Shown here: piece by piece, positions 37,262-45,429 of the stretch
How positions within the stretch are numbered: position 1 is the stretch's first letter
Layout: each line of letters opens with the position of its first letter
Source: Nodosilinea sp. LEGE 07088
Lineage (GTDB): Bacteria; Cyanobacteriota; Cyanobacteriia; Phormidesmidales; Phormidesmidaceae
Assembly (NCBI RefSeq): GCF_015207395.1
Contig: NZ_JADEWX010000035.1
Coordinates: forward strand, 1-45,442
Reading direction: 5' to 3'
DNA: 45,442 nucleotides
Notes under the pieces: generated by a model
What the model saw: only the letters and a program-made list of their open reading frames with translations
Databases searched by the model: none
Told to the model about the DNA's origin: nothing
Program-made: the position numbers and the translations under genes

Positions 37262-38848
37262 CTACATCGTGAGCTGACTGCTAGCGACTAGCTCACATCC
37301 CGGAATTTCTAATAGCTCGGCCACCTCGGGCGTGGTCGCCGCGATCATGCCTTGCCGTAGGGCCTGAGTGACGTCCTGCAAGAGGGCACTTTCCGCTTCA
37401 CGGTTGGGCACCTCCTCCAACAAGTCAGCCAAGCCATTGAAGAACTGAGCGGTTTTGGCTGGGGTGAAACTGGCCTGGCTACAGTCTATTGGCCCTACCA
37501 GTTGATCGCCGTCACCACCGCCTGTGAGTGGATCGTCATCATCGGTGCCGGGGGGTGAGGGGGGCTCAGCGGGCTCTACATCGAGCGTGCGCAGGTAGAT
37601 TTCATCGGTATTTGTGCCGGTATCGTTGAGATTGACGCCATTGGAGACAAAGACCACGCGGCTACCATCGGCGGAAATCGTACCCCCGAAAGAAGAGGTG
37701 CCAAGAAACCCGCCTACGGGCTCCTCGCCGTTGTTGTTGACCGATACCCGAGTGGTGGTACCGGCTACGGTGTCTCGCACGAATACATCCAACGCATTGT
37801 TAGTGTCTCCTGGAACCAGATTATTGGCGATCGACTGAAACACCACGTAGCGCCCGTCGGCTGAAATAGCCGATGATTTCACAAAACTGATGCCGCTACT
37901 GCCGTTTGCCTGATTGCCATTGGAATCGACCGAGAGGCGGGTCGTGCTGCCAGTTTGAAGATCGTGCATAAACACGTCTTGGACACCATTAATGTCGTTA
38001 GGCACCAGGTTAGTAAAGGTCGATTCAAACACGACAAAGCGCCCATCCGGAGACATGACCGGATTGCTGGCTTCGCCGCTGTCTGGAATTTCGTTGACCG
38101 AGACCCCATCTCCCTTTTGACCCTGGGAGTTGACAGAAACCAGGGTAGTGGTCTGGTCAACGCGATCGCGCACATAGATATCGTAGTCACTGCCAATCGC
38201 GGTATCTCGCGCATCCAGGTTAGAAGCAAGAGTCTCAAAGGCCACAAAGCGGCCATCGGCTGAAATCGACGGCGCAAAGGAGACCGCATTGGCTGGCTCG
38301 CCATCGGAACTGACGGAAACCACTTCAGTCGTATTGGCCACGGTATCTCGCACAAAGATATCTGTTGCACCATTGGGGACGCCCGCCAGAAGCGCGTCAG
38401 ATTGAAAAGCCACATAGCGACCATCCCCCGAAATGACGGGTCGATACTGGCTGACGAAGGTGTTGGCGGGCACCTGACTGCCATCGGCGGCTAACGAAAC
38501 TCGAGTCGTCGTGTTGGCGATCCGATCTCGCACAAATAGGTCCGTCTCCCCGTTAGTATCGTCCGGTACCAAATTCGTGGCATCTGATGCAAACACCACG
38601 AAACGCTCGTTCGCAGAGATCGCGGGGGCATCGAACGCCGCAGAAGAGCCATTGCCAAAAACTTGATCCGAAGAAACTGACAAAAAGAAGAACTGTCCAG
38701 TTTCGAGATCTTGAATAACGACATCCTCAACGCCGTTAGGGTCGTTGCTGAATTCGGTCAGAGTAGATGCGAAAACCACGTACCGCCCGCTGGATGAAAT
38801 GACCGGGCTTTCGCCGAAGAACGTGCCGATGCGAGTCGTAGTTGCCAT
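37262..38848 (-). CDS. Seven-bladed PD40/TolB-like beta-propeller protein
   Basis: A 528-aa protein with seven repeats of about 55-60 residues, each built on a core like SADGRYVVF-S followed by D(V/I)FVRD and TTTRVS. Core starts include SPVISSSGRYVVFAS, APAISANERFVVFAS, RPVISGDGRYVAFQS, APSISADGRFVAFET, NPVMSPDGRFVVFES, SSAISADGRYVVFQS and GGTISADGSRVVFVS. This is the count for one closed propeller. A Gly/Asp-rich linker (DDDDPLTGGGDGD) leads to a C-terminal helical segment of about 75 residues. There is no N-terminal signal peptide. The likely role is protein binding. It lies between the di-iron-type enzyme and TPR genes. Confidence 0.87.
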   Translation of the reverse strand: MATTTRIGTFFGESPVISSSGRYVVFASTLTEFSNDPNGVEDVVIQDLETGQFFFLSVSSDQVFGNGSSAAFDAPAISANERFVVFASDATNLVPDDTNGETDLFVRDRIANTTTRVSLAADGSQVPANTFVSQYRPVISGDGRYVAFQSDALLAGVPNGATDIFVRDTVANTTEVVSVSSDGEPANAVSFAPSISADGRFVAFETLASNLDARDTAIGSDYDIYVRDRVDQTTTLVSVNSQGQKGDGVSVNEIPDSGEASNPVMSPDGRFVVFESTFTNLVPNDINGVQDVFMHDLQTGSTTRLSVDSNGNQANGSSGISFVKSSAISADGRYVVFQSIANNLVPGDTNNALDVFVRDTVAGTTTRVSVNNNGEEPVGGFLGTSSFGGTISADGSRVVFVSNGVNLNDTGTNTDEIYLRTLDVEPAEPPSPPGTDDDDPLTGGGDGDQLVGPIDCSQASFTPAKTAQFFNGLADLLEEVPNREAESALLQDVTQALRQGMIAATTPEVAELLEIPGCELVASSQLTM

Positions 38849-38978
38849 AGAAACCTCAGGTTGATGAGAGAGCTGTGGTAGTAGCCGTAGGGTGCCGACC
38901 TGATTTCATGCAGCCTTAAAGGCGGAAGACTGGAGCCCAGGCAGGCTGAGAAGCATCCCGTCGGTTTGTTGAGCGACG

Positions 38979-39758
38979 CTAAGTTCCAGAGCCCGAATTC
39001 AGCGCTTCGTATTCGCACAGCATTTCCTCGAAATACTGCACATGGCGATTGATGCTGCGCTGAAGGGTCTCTAGCAGAGTGCTCACCGCTTGTGAACTGC
39101 CAGCGTAGTGAGCCAGGGCGGGGCGCAGCACATCCTGAAAATGCTCCATCTCCAGTTCGGCATGCAGAGCCAACCAGAGGGGATGCTTCAGATTTTGCGC
39201 GTCAAAGTAATCGCGCAAAATCTGGTGATTGCGGATCGATACGCAGAGTTCTCGACCGCTGAGGGCCACGAGGGCCGCATAGAAGTTTTCGGTGCCGTAG
39301 CCGTGGGCATCAAAGAAAGACCGCTCGTAGGCAACTGTTGCCGGGCTGCGGCGCGATGCCTGAATTGCCTCGGGGCCAAGCTGAAGGGCTTGCAGAAACT
39401 CTAGATACAGCTCGGTGTGGTCATCTCGTAGGTCAGTGAAGATATGATCGGCCAGGGACATTAGCGCGGCCTTTTGATCAGGCTCAGAGCAACTGCCAGC
39501 TTTGACAATGCAGAGGCCAAACCACTGATGCAGGCGATCGCGCCAAAATCGATATTGCAGAAAGGCATACTGCATGATGGGCAGCGCCTGGTCTGTAGTT
39601 TTTAGCAGGTTGAAAAAGCGGCTGCGATCGAGGGCCTCGTGGCAATACGCGATCGCCGCTGTGCTGATGGCATTGACTCGAGTCTCCAGTTCAACCGGCA
39701 GGGCGATCGCTCGATCCAGCCGACTTGAGGTTGTCGCGGTTACAGAACTTGCTTTCAT
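38979..39758 (-). CDS. Haem-oxygenase-like iron-containing redox enzyme (HDO-type)
   Basis: The ATG at 39758, with AAAGGAGA six bases upstream, gives 259 aa, all helical in character. Two metal-site-like patterns of the iron-containing redox/HDO superfamily can be seen: DDHTELYLEFLQAL (Asp113, His114) and HAELEMEHFQDV (His199, Glu201, His206), with GREL (Glu170) between them. Members include di-iron N-oxygenases and lyases acting on amino acids or fatty acids, and some are noncatalytic. The substrate is unknown. It lies between TPR-CHAT 2 and the propeller gene, with its own perfect promoter-like element. The alternative is a related PqqC/TenA-fold protein without iron. Confidence 0.75.
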   Translation of the reverse strand: MKASSVTATTSSRLDRAIALPVELETRVNAISTAAIAYCHEALDRSRFFNLLKTTDQALPIMQYAFLQYRFWRDRLHQWFGLCIVKAGSCSEPDQKAALMSLADHIFTDLRDDHTELYLEFLQALQLGPEAIQASRRSPATVAYERSFFDAHGYGTENFYAALVALSGRELCVSIRNHQILRDYFDAQNLKHPLWLALHAELEMEHFQDVLRPALAHYAGSSQAVSTLLETLQRSINRHVQYFEEMLCEYEALNSGSGT

Positions 39759-39789
39759 GGAAGTTCTCCTTTGGGAAGAGCTATCCACC

Positions 39790-39818
39790 CATAGTTCTGA
39801 GCCGCTGGGACTTATTCA
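39790..39818 (-). promoter_or_regulatory. Shared promoter-like element, HDO-enzyme copy
   Basis: TGAATAAGT, ten bases, then CAGAACTATG: a perfect consensus match. It overlaps the TAA stop of the upstream TPR-CHAT gene and ends 31 bp before the ATG at 39758. As the two TPR-CHAT genes share 3' ends, the first half here and in the kinase copy could be alike by descent. Confidence 0.7.
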
Positions 39819-42187
39819 CTCGCCCCCAGCAGCGTAAATGCAGCCCAGTCCCGCGGATTAGGGTGCCGTTCCATTGTGCTCAGCATGGCCTGCCGCAGAG
39901 CCTGGGACTTGTCCTGCCCGGCATCCAGCTGGCGGTAGAACTCGGTCATCAGGGCCGCGGTGGGGGCATCGGGCACGGCCCACAGCGATACCACTACGCT
40001 GGGCACCCCCGCTGTGATCAAAGCCCGCGACAGGCCGACAACGCCATCGCCGGTAATGCGGCCTCGTCCGGTGTCGCAGGCGCTGAGCACCGCCAGATCG
40101 GCCTGCAGATCCATTTCAAGAATTTCGGCGGCAGTGAGCAGCCCGTCTTCGCCATCCCCCGGCGCGAGGGCCACCGCGCCGGGCAGGTCCAGCACGCCAG
40201 AGGTCTCAGGGTTGCCATATTCCAGCAGGCCGTGGGTGGCTAGATGAATCAGATCCGCTGAGGGCAGCACTTGTTTGATGTGCGATTCCGTTGCCTCGTT
40301 GCCGGTGAGGGGCGATCGCCCCAGCAGTTCCCCAATGGCTTCTGCCTCTTCCCTCGCTCCCGGCAATGAGGTGAGCTGCACTTCCTGATTTGCCTCCGGC
40401 AGCCACACCGACGGCATCACCGGATCGCCAACTACCAGCGCTTCTGGTGTCTGGGGGACGCCATTCTCTGCTGTTTGCCCCATCGCGCTCGCTAAGCCAA
40501 ACACCTGAATCGACGGGGCCGTCAGAATGGTGTGTTGTTCGATCAGGTAGGTGCCATTCTCGTCTTGCAGGGCCGAAAAGGGTACAAGGAACAGGCTGCC
40601 CTGGGGAATGAACACGACTTTTGCTTCAGGGTCGGTGGGGAGGAACTCGGCAATCGGGTCGATGAGCACCCGATGCAGCGCCTGGAGCTGAGCGGTTGGC
40701 GGCTCCGCCCGACTTTCCCGGACGCCAGCTCTGGAATCAGCCACCAGTTCTGTCAACTCAGACTCGTTTCCCGCCTGGCGATAGAGTGGGCCTTCTAGGG
40801 TAGCGATGGGGTCAACAGCCACACCAGAATCGTCTGAACTCTGCAGTTCCACTATGCGAAAAGCGATATCGCCGGAGGGCTGCACTACCCAGATGTGGAT
40901 GAACTTATTTAAGAAGAGGGAGTAGGTGACCAGGGTAGTGTCGGTGTCACGGGCAATCTGCTGGATATTGTCAATGGTAGGGGCTTCTGTAGCAGCCAGA
41001 TCGGCTCGGTCTGGGTCAGATAGACGACTGGAGAGCAGAAGCACAAAGGCCCGGGCCCGGCCTCGTTCTGCTACGGCCAGGGCTTCAGTCGGTTGTTTTT
41101 GCAACACTAACGCCCCCATTAGATTGACATAGGCTTCTGCCTGGATATCTGCGATAGAAATGAGCTGGTCGTCGGTTAGATCGATGCGGAGGGACTCAAA
41201 GATTTCTATGGCCTGGCGTAAAACCAGCTCAGCCTCAGGAAGCTGTTTTAACCAAATTAATATGCTTCCCTGATTTGCGAGGGCATTAGCTTCACCAACT
41301 GAGTTACCGATTTCACGATTAATGCTCAAGGCTTGCTGGTAAAAATCAATGGCGCGCTCAAATTGACCTTGAAAATAAAAGGTAGTGCCCAGGATGCTGA
41401 GGGCAGCCGCTTCGCCATCTCTGTCACCAATTTCATGGAAAATCGCTAAGGCTTGCTGGTTCAAGTCAATGGCGCGCTCATATTGGAACAGAAAAGTATG
41501 GGCAGCGCTCAGATTGTTAAGGGCGGCCGCTTCGTCCCGTCTGTCACCGATTTCATGGAAAATCGCTAAGGCTTGCTGATGCAAGTCAATGGCGCGCTCA
41601 TGTTGGCCCAGAGAAGCATGAACAAGGCCCAGACTGCTGAGGGCAGCCGCTTCGCCCCGTCTGTTACCCATTTCACGAGCAATGGTTAAGGCTTGCTGGA
41701 GAACGTCAATGGCGCGCTCATATTGGCCTAGAGAAGCATAGAGATTGCCCAGATTGCCGAGGGCAGCCGCTTCGCCCCGTCCATAATCAATCTCTTGAGA
41801 AATCACCAGGGCTTGCTGGAGAACGTCAATGGCGCGCTCGTATTGGCCCAGATAATGATAGGGATTGCCTAGTCTGCCGAGGGCAGCCGCTTCGCCCTGG
41901 CGATCGCCGATCTCCCGATAAATCGCCAGGGCCTGCTCAAACGACTGCAGCGCTTCGCGAAACTGGCTAACACCATACTGCTGGTCACCCTGCACCAGAA
42001 GGCGATCGGCTTCGGCTTTGCGATCGCTAGCCGCCTCGGCCTGTGCCAACGTCGTAGCGGTTGGCGACGGGGAAATGTCCCAGAATTCTCCAGAGAATCC
42101 CGGCATCTGAATCGCCAGTACTGCCAACGCCGTGGCTGCGGCCAACCTCAGTAGCCTGATTGGGTTACGCATGGAACGTTGCCTCAA
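39812..42187 (-). CDS. TPR-CHAT protease-like protein 2 (791 aa)
   Basis: An N-terminal hydrophobic signal (LLRLAAATALAVLAIQMPGFSG) is followed by seven or so 40-residue TPRs (about 65-340). The C-terminal CHAT domain spans about 430-791, with His652 in HLATHGLLEYGN and Cys704 in LSACDTGRG. The His-Cys spacing of 52 residues is the same as in the giant paralogue. An exported or periplasmic location is expected. The TPR array is a near-perfect 120-bp tandem DNA repeat (see 41281-41940). The gene is preceded by a perfect promoter-like element. Confidence 0.93.
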   Translation of the reverse strand: MRQRSMRNPIRLLRLAAATALAVLAIQMPGFSGEFWDISPSPTATTLAQAEAASDRKAEADRLLVQGDQQYGVSQFREALQSFEQALAIYREIGDRQGEAAALGRLGNPYHYLGQYERAIDVLQQALVISQEIDYGRGEAAALGNLGNLYASLGQYERAIDVLQQALTIAREMGNRRGEAAALSSLGLVHASLGQHERAIDLHQQALAIFHEIGDRRDEAAALNNLSAAHTFLFQYERAIDLNQQALAIFHEIGDRDGEAAALSILGTTFYFQGQFERAIDFYQQALSINREIGNSVGEANALANQGSILIWLKQLPEAELVLRQAIEIFESLRIDLTDDQLISIADIQAEAYVNLMGALVLQKQPTEALAVAERGRARAFVLLLSSRLSDPDRADLAATEAPTIDNIQQIARDTDTTLVTYSLFLNKFIHIWVVQPSGDIAFRIVELQSSDDSGVAVDPIATLEGPLYRQAGNESELTELVADSRAGVRESRAEPPTAQLQALHRVLIDPIAEFLPTDPEAKVVFIPQGSLFLVPFSALQDENGTYLIEQHTILTAPSIQVFGLASAMGQTAENGVPQTPEALVVGDPVMPSVWLPEANQEVQLTSLPGAREEAEAIGELLGRSPLTGNEATESHIKQVLPSADLIHLATHGLLEYGNPETSGVLDLPGAVALAPGDGEDGLLTAAEILEMDLQADLAVLSACDTGRGRITGDGVVGLSRALITAGVPSVVVSLWAVPDAPTAALMTEFYRQLDAGQDKSQALRQAMLSTMERHPNPRDWAAFTLLGASE
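39815..40253. repeat. Long direct repeat, CHAT catalytic segment copy B
   Basis: Partner of 30582-31020, aligned without gaps. The encoded stretch from the His motif to GASE at the C terminus is nearly identical in both proteins, whereas the preceding CHAT sequence (for example around residues 470-500) has diverged clearly. This favours gene conversion or strong constraint on this part. Confidence 0.75.
41281..41940. repeat. 120-bp tandem repeat encoding the TPR array
   Basis: The sequence repeats with an exact period of 120 bp for five and a half units; the marker GCTTGCTGG or a close variant occurs at 41331, 41451, 41571, 41691 and 41811. Each unit encodes one 40-residue TPR of the kinesin-light-chain type. 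The high DNA identity between units indicates recent expansion or homogenisation. Confidence 0.9.
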
Positions 42188-42208
42188 GTGTGAGGGTTGA
42201 TATCAGCA

Positions 42209-42237
42209 TATAGCTCTAGCCAGGAAAGACTTATTCA
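42209..42237 (-). promoter_or_regulatory. Shared promoter-like element, TPR-CHAT 2 copy
   Basis: TGAATAAGT, ten bases, then TAGAGCTATA: a perfect consensus match in a true intergenic region, 68 bp past the DUF928 stop. It ends 21 bp before the TPR-CHAT 2 ATG, which has a GAGG ribosome-binding site. Confidence 0.7.
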
Positions 42238-42305
42238 CCGATATCGTGATCGCCTGTGGTTCTCTATGCGGCGGCGGATTTTAGCAACCAGCCAGGCCTT
42301 TCGAT

Positions 42306-43025
42306 TTACCGCGCTAATGGCTGGCTGCAAATCGCTTCGACGAGGGTTTCGCGGGTTGCGAGCAGGTCTTCTGAAGGGGAGTTGACCGAAAACAGAAACT
42401 GGAGGGCGTCGGCCAGCAGGTCGTTGTCGAAGAAATAGGCAGCGATCGCGATCGCCTGCTCAGACTCATCGGCTGCGGTTGCCGCCAGTTCGCTCTGGAG
42501 CTGGGCGAGTTCAGTGGTAATGCGATCGCGCTCTGCCCCCTCGGCCATCACCCGAAACGAGAGGCTGAAATCGACGTAGACCTCTCCCAAAAAGGTGGTG
42601 TAAAACAGCCATTCATACTCGACGCCTGGCTGTAGTGGGGGGCCTGCATAGATCTGCTGGTTGTCCGATGCGGCTGGCAAAACCGGGGCGCTCCAGAATA
42701 TCGCCGTTTCGCCCCTTGGCCGCACCGCAATTTCCTCAACTCGTTCTGTTTCGCCCTGCTGGAGCACAAACAGCGGTTGCAGACTCCAAAGGGTTTCGTT
42801 CTTGCCGGGGTTAACCACGCAATAGGGCATCGACGTCGCGGCTGGTCTGGAGCCTCCCGCAGCGCCACGGCCCCGGTCATCCACATCATCGTCTCTGAAA
42901 AAGTCGACAATGCCTTGAATAATGGCCCCTGGACCAGAGGTTGACTGAGCTGGAGCTGCCGTAGCAGAGGTTAACCCCCATGTTGCGGAGATGGCAGCGA
43001 CGAGGACCCACTTAGGTACGTTCAC
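42306..43025 (-). CDS. DUF928 exported protein
   Basis: A 239-aa protein with a signal peptide (MNVPKWVLVAAISATWGLTSATAAPAQS). A short Asp/Gly/Arg-rich linker leads to the DUF928 domain: PYCVVNPGKNETLWSLQPLFVLQQGE, and PLQPGVEYEWLFYTTF in the middle, then a helical region (RDRITTELAQLQSELAATAADES). DUF928 is largely confined to cyanobacteria and often lies beside CHAT/CHASE2 genes; its function is unknown. The ATG overlaps the CHAT-CHASE2 gene by 14 bp, so the two are likely co-translated. Confidence 0.9.
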   Translation of the reverse strand: MNVPKWVLVAAISATWGLTSATAAPAQSTSGPGAIIQGIVDFFRDDDVDDRGRGAAGGSRPAATSMPYCVVNPGKNETLWSLQPLFVLQQGETERVEEIAVRPRGETAIFWSAPVLPAASDNQQIYAGPPLQPGVEYEWLFYTTFLGEVYVDFSLSFRVMAEGAERDRITTELAQLQSELAATAADESEQAIAIAAYFFDNDLLADALQFLFSVNSPSEDLLATRETLVEAICSQPLAR

Positions 43026-45429
43026 GGTGATTCTCCCTTACAGATAGTACGAAGTAGAGCCAGACGGTTAAGGTGGGGAATAGCCAGGGCAGCAGAATGG
43101 CCCCGCTGAGGTAGAGCTGCAGGCTGAACAGGCCGTAGCCAGCGGTAAACGCCACCAGATAGAGATAGACCCGCAGCGGGCTGAGCCGGCGGCGATCGCT
43201 GAGGTAAACGACCAGCACCTTACCCACCAGCGCCGCCGCTAAAATCATCCAGAGATCGGGAATTGGCAGCACCAGGCGATCGCGGAGCAAGTGATGGGTC
43301 ATATAGGCGTGGGCCTCGCCGCCCGTAAAGTTAGAGCGATCGCGATCGGAGCGGTCAAACCAGTAGTCGATGGCGGGCGGCAGCGGCAGATTATCTTCGC
43401 CGTCTCTGGCAATACCGGCGGCATAGTAGCCCCCCGCCGCCACAATCACGACCGAGTTGGCCAGCGTCTCCCGATTCAGGCTTTGCCGGGCGGCGGCAGG
43501 AGATTCCAGCAGCTGCCCGGCGGTAACCGCCGCGTAAACCTGCCCTGGGGGAAGCGAAAAGTCGATCAGTGGCTGCAGCCACCGCTGCCGAAAGCGGTAG
43601 GAAAATTGGGTCAGGGGATGCAGGCTGGCTCGGGGGGAGAGGTCGGCCCCGTCGGTTTGGTCCAGGAAGGCCTGGAGCTGGTACTGCAGAAAGGGGCCTT
43701 CGAGGCTGGGCTGGGGCAAATTCGGGTCGCCGGATCGGGTGGCCTGGCTGAGGCGATAGGCGGTTGCCAACTGATAGCTAAACGGGGGCTGGTAGCGGCG
43801 CGAGGAACGCAGCGGCGCGATGTGCCACAGGGGTACCCAGGCATCGCCCCGCAAAATCCACTCCGGTTGAGCCACCTTGGGATAGACCTCGATCCAGTCG
43901 CCGCCGGGGTTTTTGGCGGTAATGAACACCAGCCAGCTCTGGTTTTGGGCGATCGCCCGCTGCAAAGCCTGATTTAGCTTGGTATCGTTCTCGGCCTGGG
44001 GTAAATCGAGCAGGTAGTCGATGCCGATCACCGGCGCGTCCAGGTCCGTCAGCCGGTTCACAATGTCGGCCAGCAGTCCCCGGTCGATGGGCTTGTAGGT
44101 GTCGATGCCCTGCTGGGCAAAGGTGGGCTGGTCAATCTGCACCAGCACGATGGGGGTGGCGGGGGAGTCTGCGAGCTGCCCGGTCAGGTTGCGATAGATA
44201 GCCTGGGTCAGCACCCGCTGATCGAGCAGCCAGTTGTTGATAGGGGGCATCAGACTCAGCAGGGCCAGCACCCCGACGGCCACCAGTTCTGGCCGCTTGG
44301 GCCGCAGCTGCCGCAGTCGCTGTCGCCAGCCCGTCGGCTGAATCTGGTAGGGCCGCGAGTCCGGATGGCGAAACAGCGACGGCACCAGATAGGCCGACGG
44401 ATAGGTGATCGCCTGCTCCAGCTTGAGGAAGCGGCAGGCGCTGTTCAGAGCGGTTTCGACATCTTCGTAGCGGGCTAAGTGCCGCAAAAACTGCCGCAAA
44501 AAACTGTGGGCCACCGCGTTGTGCACCGGCTCGCGCATGATGGCGACCTGACTCAGCCCCAGGCTAATCAGCCCGCTGGCGATATCGAGCCCGCTGCAAG
44601 AGTTGAACAGGGCAAACTGGAGCCCCTGCTGCTGGGCCTGCCTGAGGTAGGGGCTGAGTTCTTTGACAGAAATCGAGGTGTGGGGCGCGATCGCAATTTG
44701 ACCCGCCAGCAGCCGTTCCTCGTTGCTGTGGCCGGCAAAAAACAGCACGTCCCAGCCGGTCGGGTCAGCGATCGCCTGGCAGATGCGTTGCTTCAGCGCT
44801 GCTGCATCTTCATTGGGCTGCCAGCCGACGTAGTGCAAGTCAAGCTGTTGCCTCTGAGCCTCCAGCGCCTGGCGATCGCCCGCAAAGTCAAGCCCCTGCT
44901 CATCGCCGAGAATGGCCAGCACCCGAGCGCGACCCCGGCGAAACTGCTGTCGCGCTCGGGTGGCCGAGTGAATTGTAGGGGGCGATCGCAGGATTTGAAT
45001 CTGGCCCTGCTGGCCCAGATCGGCTCCCATCTCCCAGGTCTCCCAGGGCAGCCGGGCAATCTCCAGGGGGGTGCACGTCAGAAACAGCTCCATCTTGCCG
45101 GAGAGGGTCTTCTGCCCCTTCACCAGGGTCGCCCGCAGCTCAAACAGGGCCTCGTGCCGCAGCCACTTGTGAAACTCCGAGAGCAGTCGCGCCTCTGCCT
45201 GCACCACCTGACTGTGCCAGTCTACCTGGGGCGACACCGCCTGCCCCGCCGCCGCCGCCCGTCCCCGCAGCGCCTGCCGATAGTAGCTGAGGTAGGCCCG
45301 CCGCCAGGTCTGATACAGCGTCGTCAGCTGAGCCGGATAGGCCAGGCTCGCCGCCAGCCGCTGGCCCTGTCCCCAGGTCAGCTCAAACAGGCAGCTCTGC
45401 TGGATTTGATGAACGCTGAGGCGGTACAT
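43012..45429 (-). CDS. CHAT-CHASE2 membrane protein
   Basis: An 805-aa protein. The N-terminal third (about 1-340) is a CHAT domain with His234 in FFAGHSNEE and Cys278 in FNSCSGLDIA, in an arrangement different from the TPR-CHAT proteins. A membrane helix (LVAVGVLALLSLMPPI) leads to a CHASE2 extracytoplasmic sensor (about 410-700) containing VLVQIDQPTFAQQG and PVIGIDYLLDLPQ. Two or three C-terminal membrane helices end the protein. It therefore looks like a signal receptor whose cytoplasmic output is a caspase-like protease, in place of the usual kinase or cyclase. The start is 13 bp from the window edge, so upstream regulation cannot be seen. Confidence 0.92.
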   Translation of the reverse strand: MYRLSVHQIQQSCLFELTWGQGQRLAASLAYPAQLTTLYQTWRRAYLSYYRQALRGRAAAAGQAVSPQVDWHSQVVQAEARLLSEFHKWLRHEALFELRATLVKGQKTLSGKMELFLTCTPLEIARLPWETWEMGADLGQQGQIQILRSPPTIHSATRARQQFRRGRARVLAILGDEQGLDFAGDRQALEAQRQQLDLHYVGWQPNEDAAALKQRICQAIADPTGWDVLFFAGHSNEERLLAGQIAIAPHTSISVKELSPYLRQAQQQGLQFALFNSCSGLDIASGLISLGLSQVAIMREPVHNAVAHSFLRQFLRHLARYEDVETALNSACRFLKLEQAITYPSAYLVPSLFRHPDSRPYQIQPTGWRQRLRQLRPKRPELVAVGVLALLSLMPPINNWLLDQRVLTQAIYRNLTGQLADSPATPIVLVQIDQPTFAQQGIDTYKPIDRGLLADIVNRLTDLDAPVIGIDYLLDLPQAENDTKLNQALQRAIAQNQSWLVFITAKNPGGDWIEVYPKVAQPEWILRGDAWVPLWHIAPLRSSRRYQPPFSYQLATAYRLSQATRSGDPNLPQPSLEGPFLQYQLQAFLDQTDGADLSPRASLHPLTQFSYRFRQRWLQPLIDFSLPPGQVYAAVTAGQLLESPAAARQSLNRETLANSVVIVAAGGYYAAGIARDGEDNLPLPPAIDYWFDRSDRDRSNFTGGEAHAYMTHHLLRDRLVLPIPDLWMILAAALVGKVLVVYLSDRRRLSPLRVYLYLVAFTAGYGLFSLQLYLSGAILLPWLFPTLTVWLYFVLSVRENHRERT

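Noticed and set aside
41281-41940. CRISPR array or satellite repeat
   Set aside because: The 120-bp units are contiguous, in frame and encode TPRs; there are no spacers.
30579-42187. A type III-E CRISPR (gRAMP/Csx29) system, because TPR-CHAT proteins are present
   Set aside because: No Cas7-11-like gene, no other cas gene and no CRISPR repeat array is present, and both TPR-CHAT proteins carry export signals, unlike Csx29.
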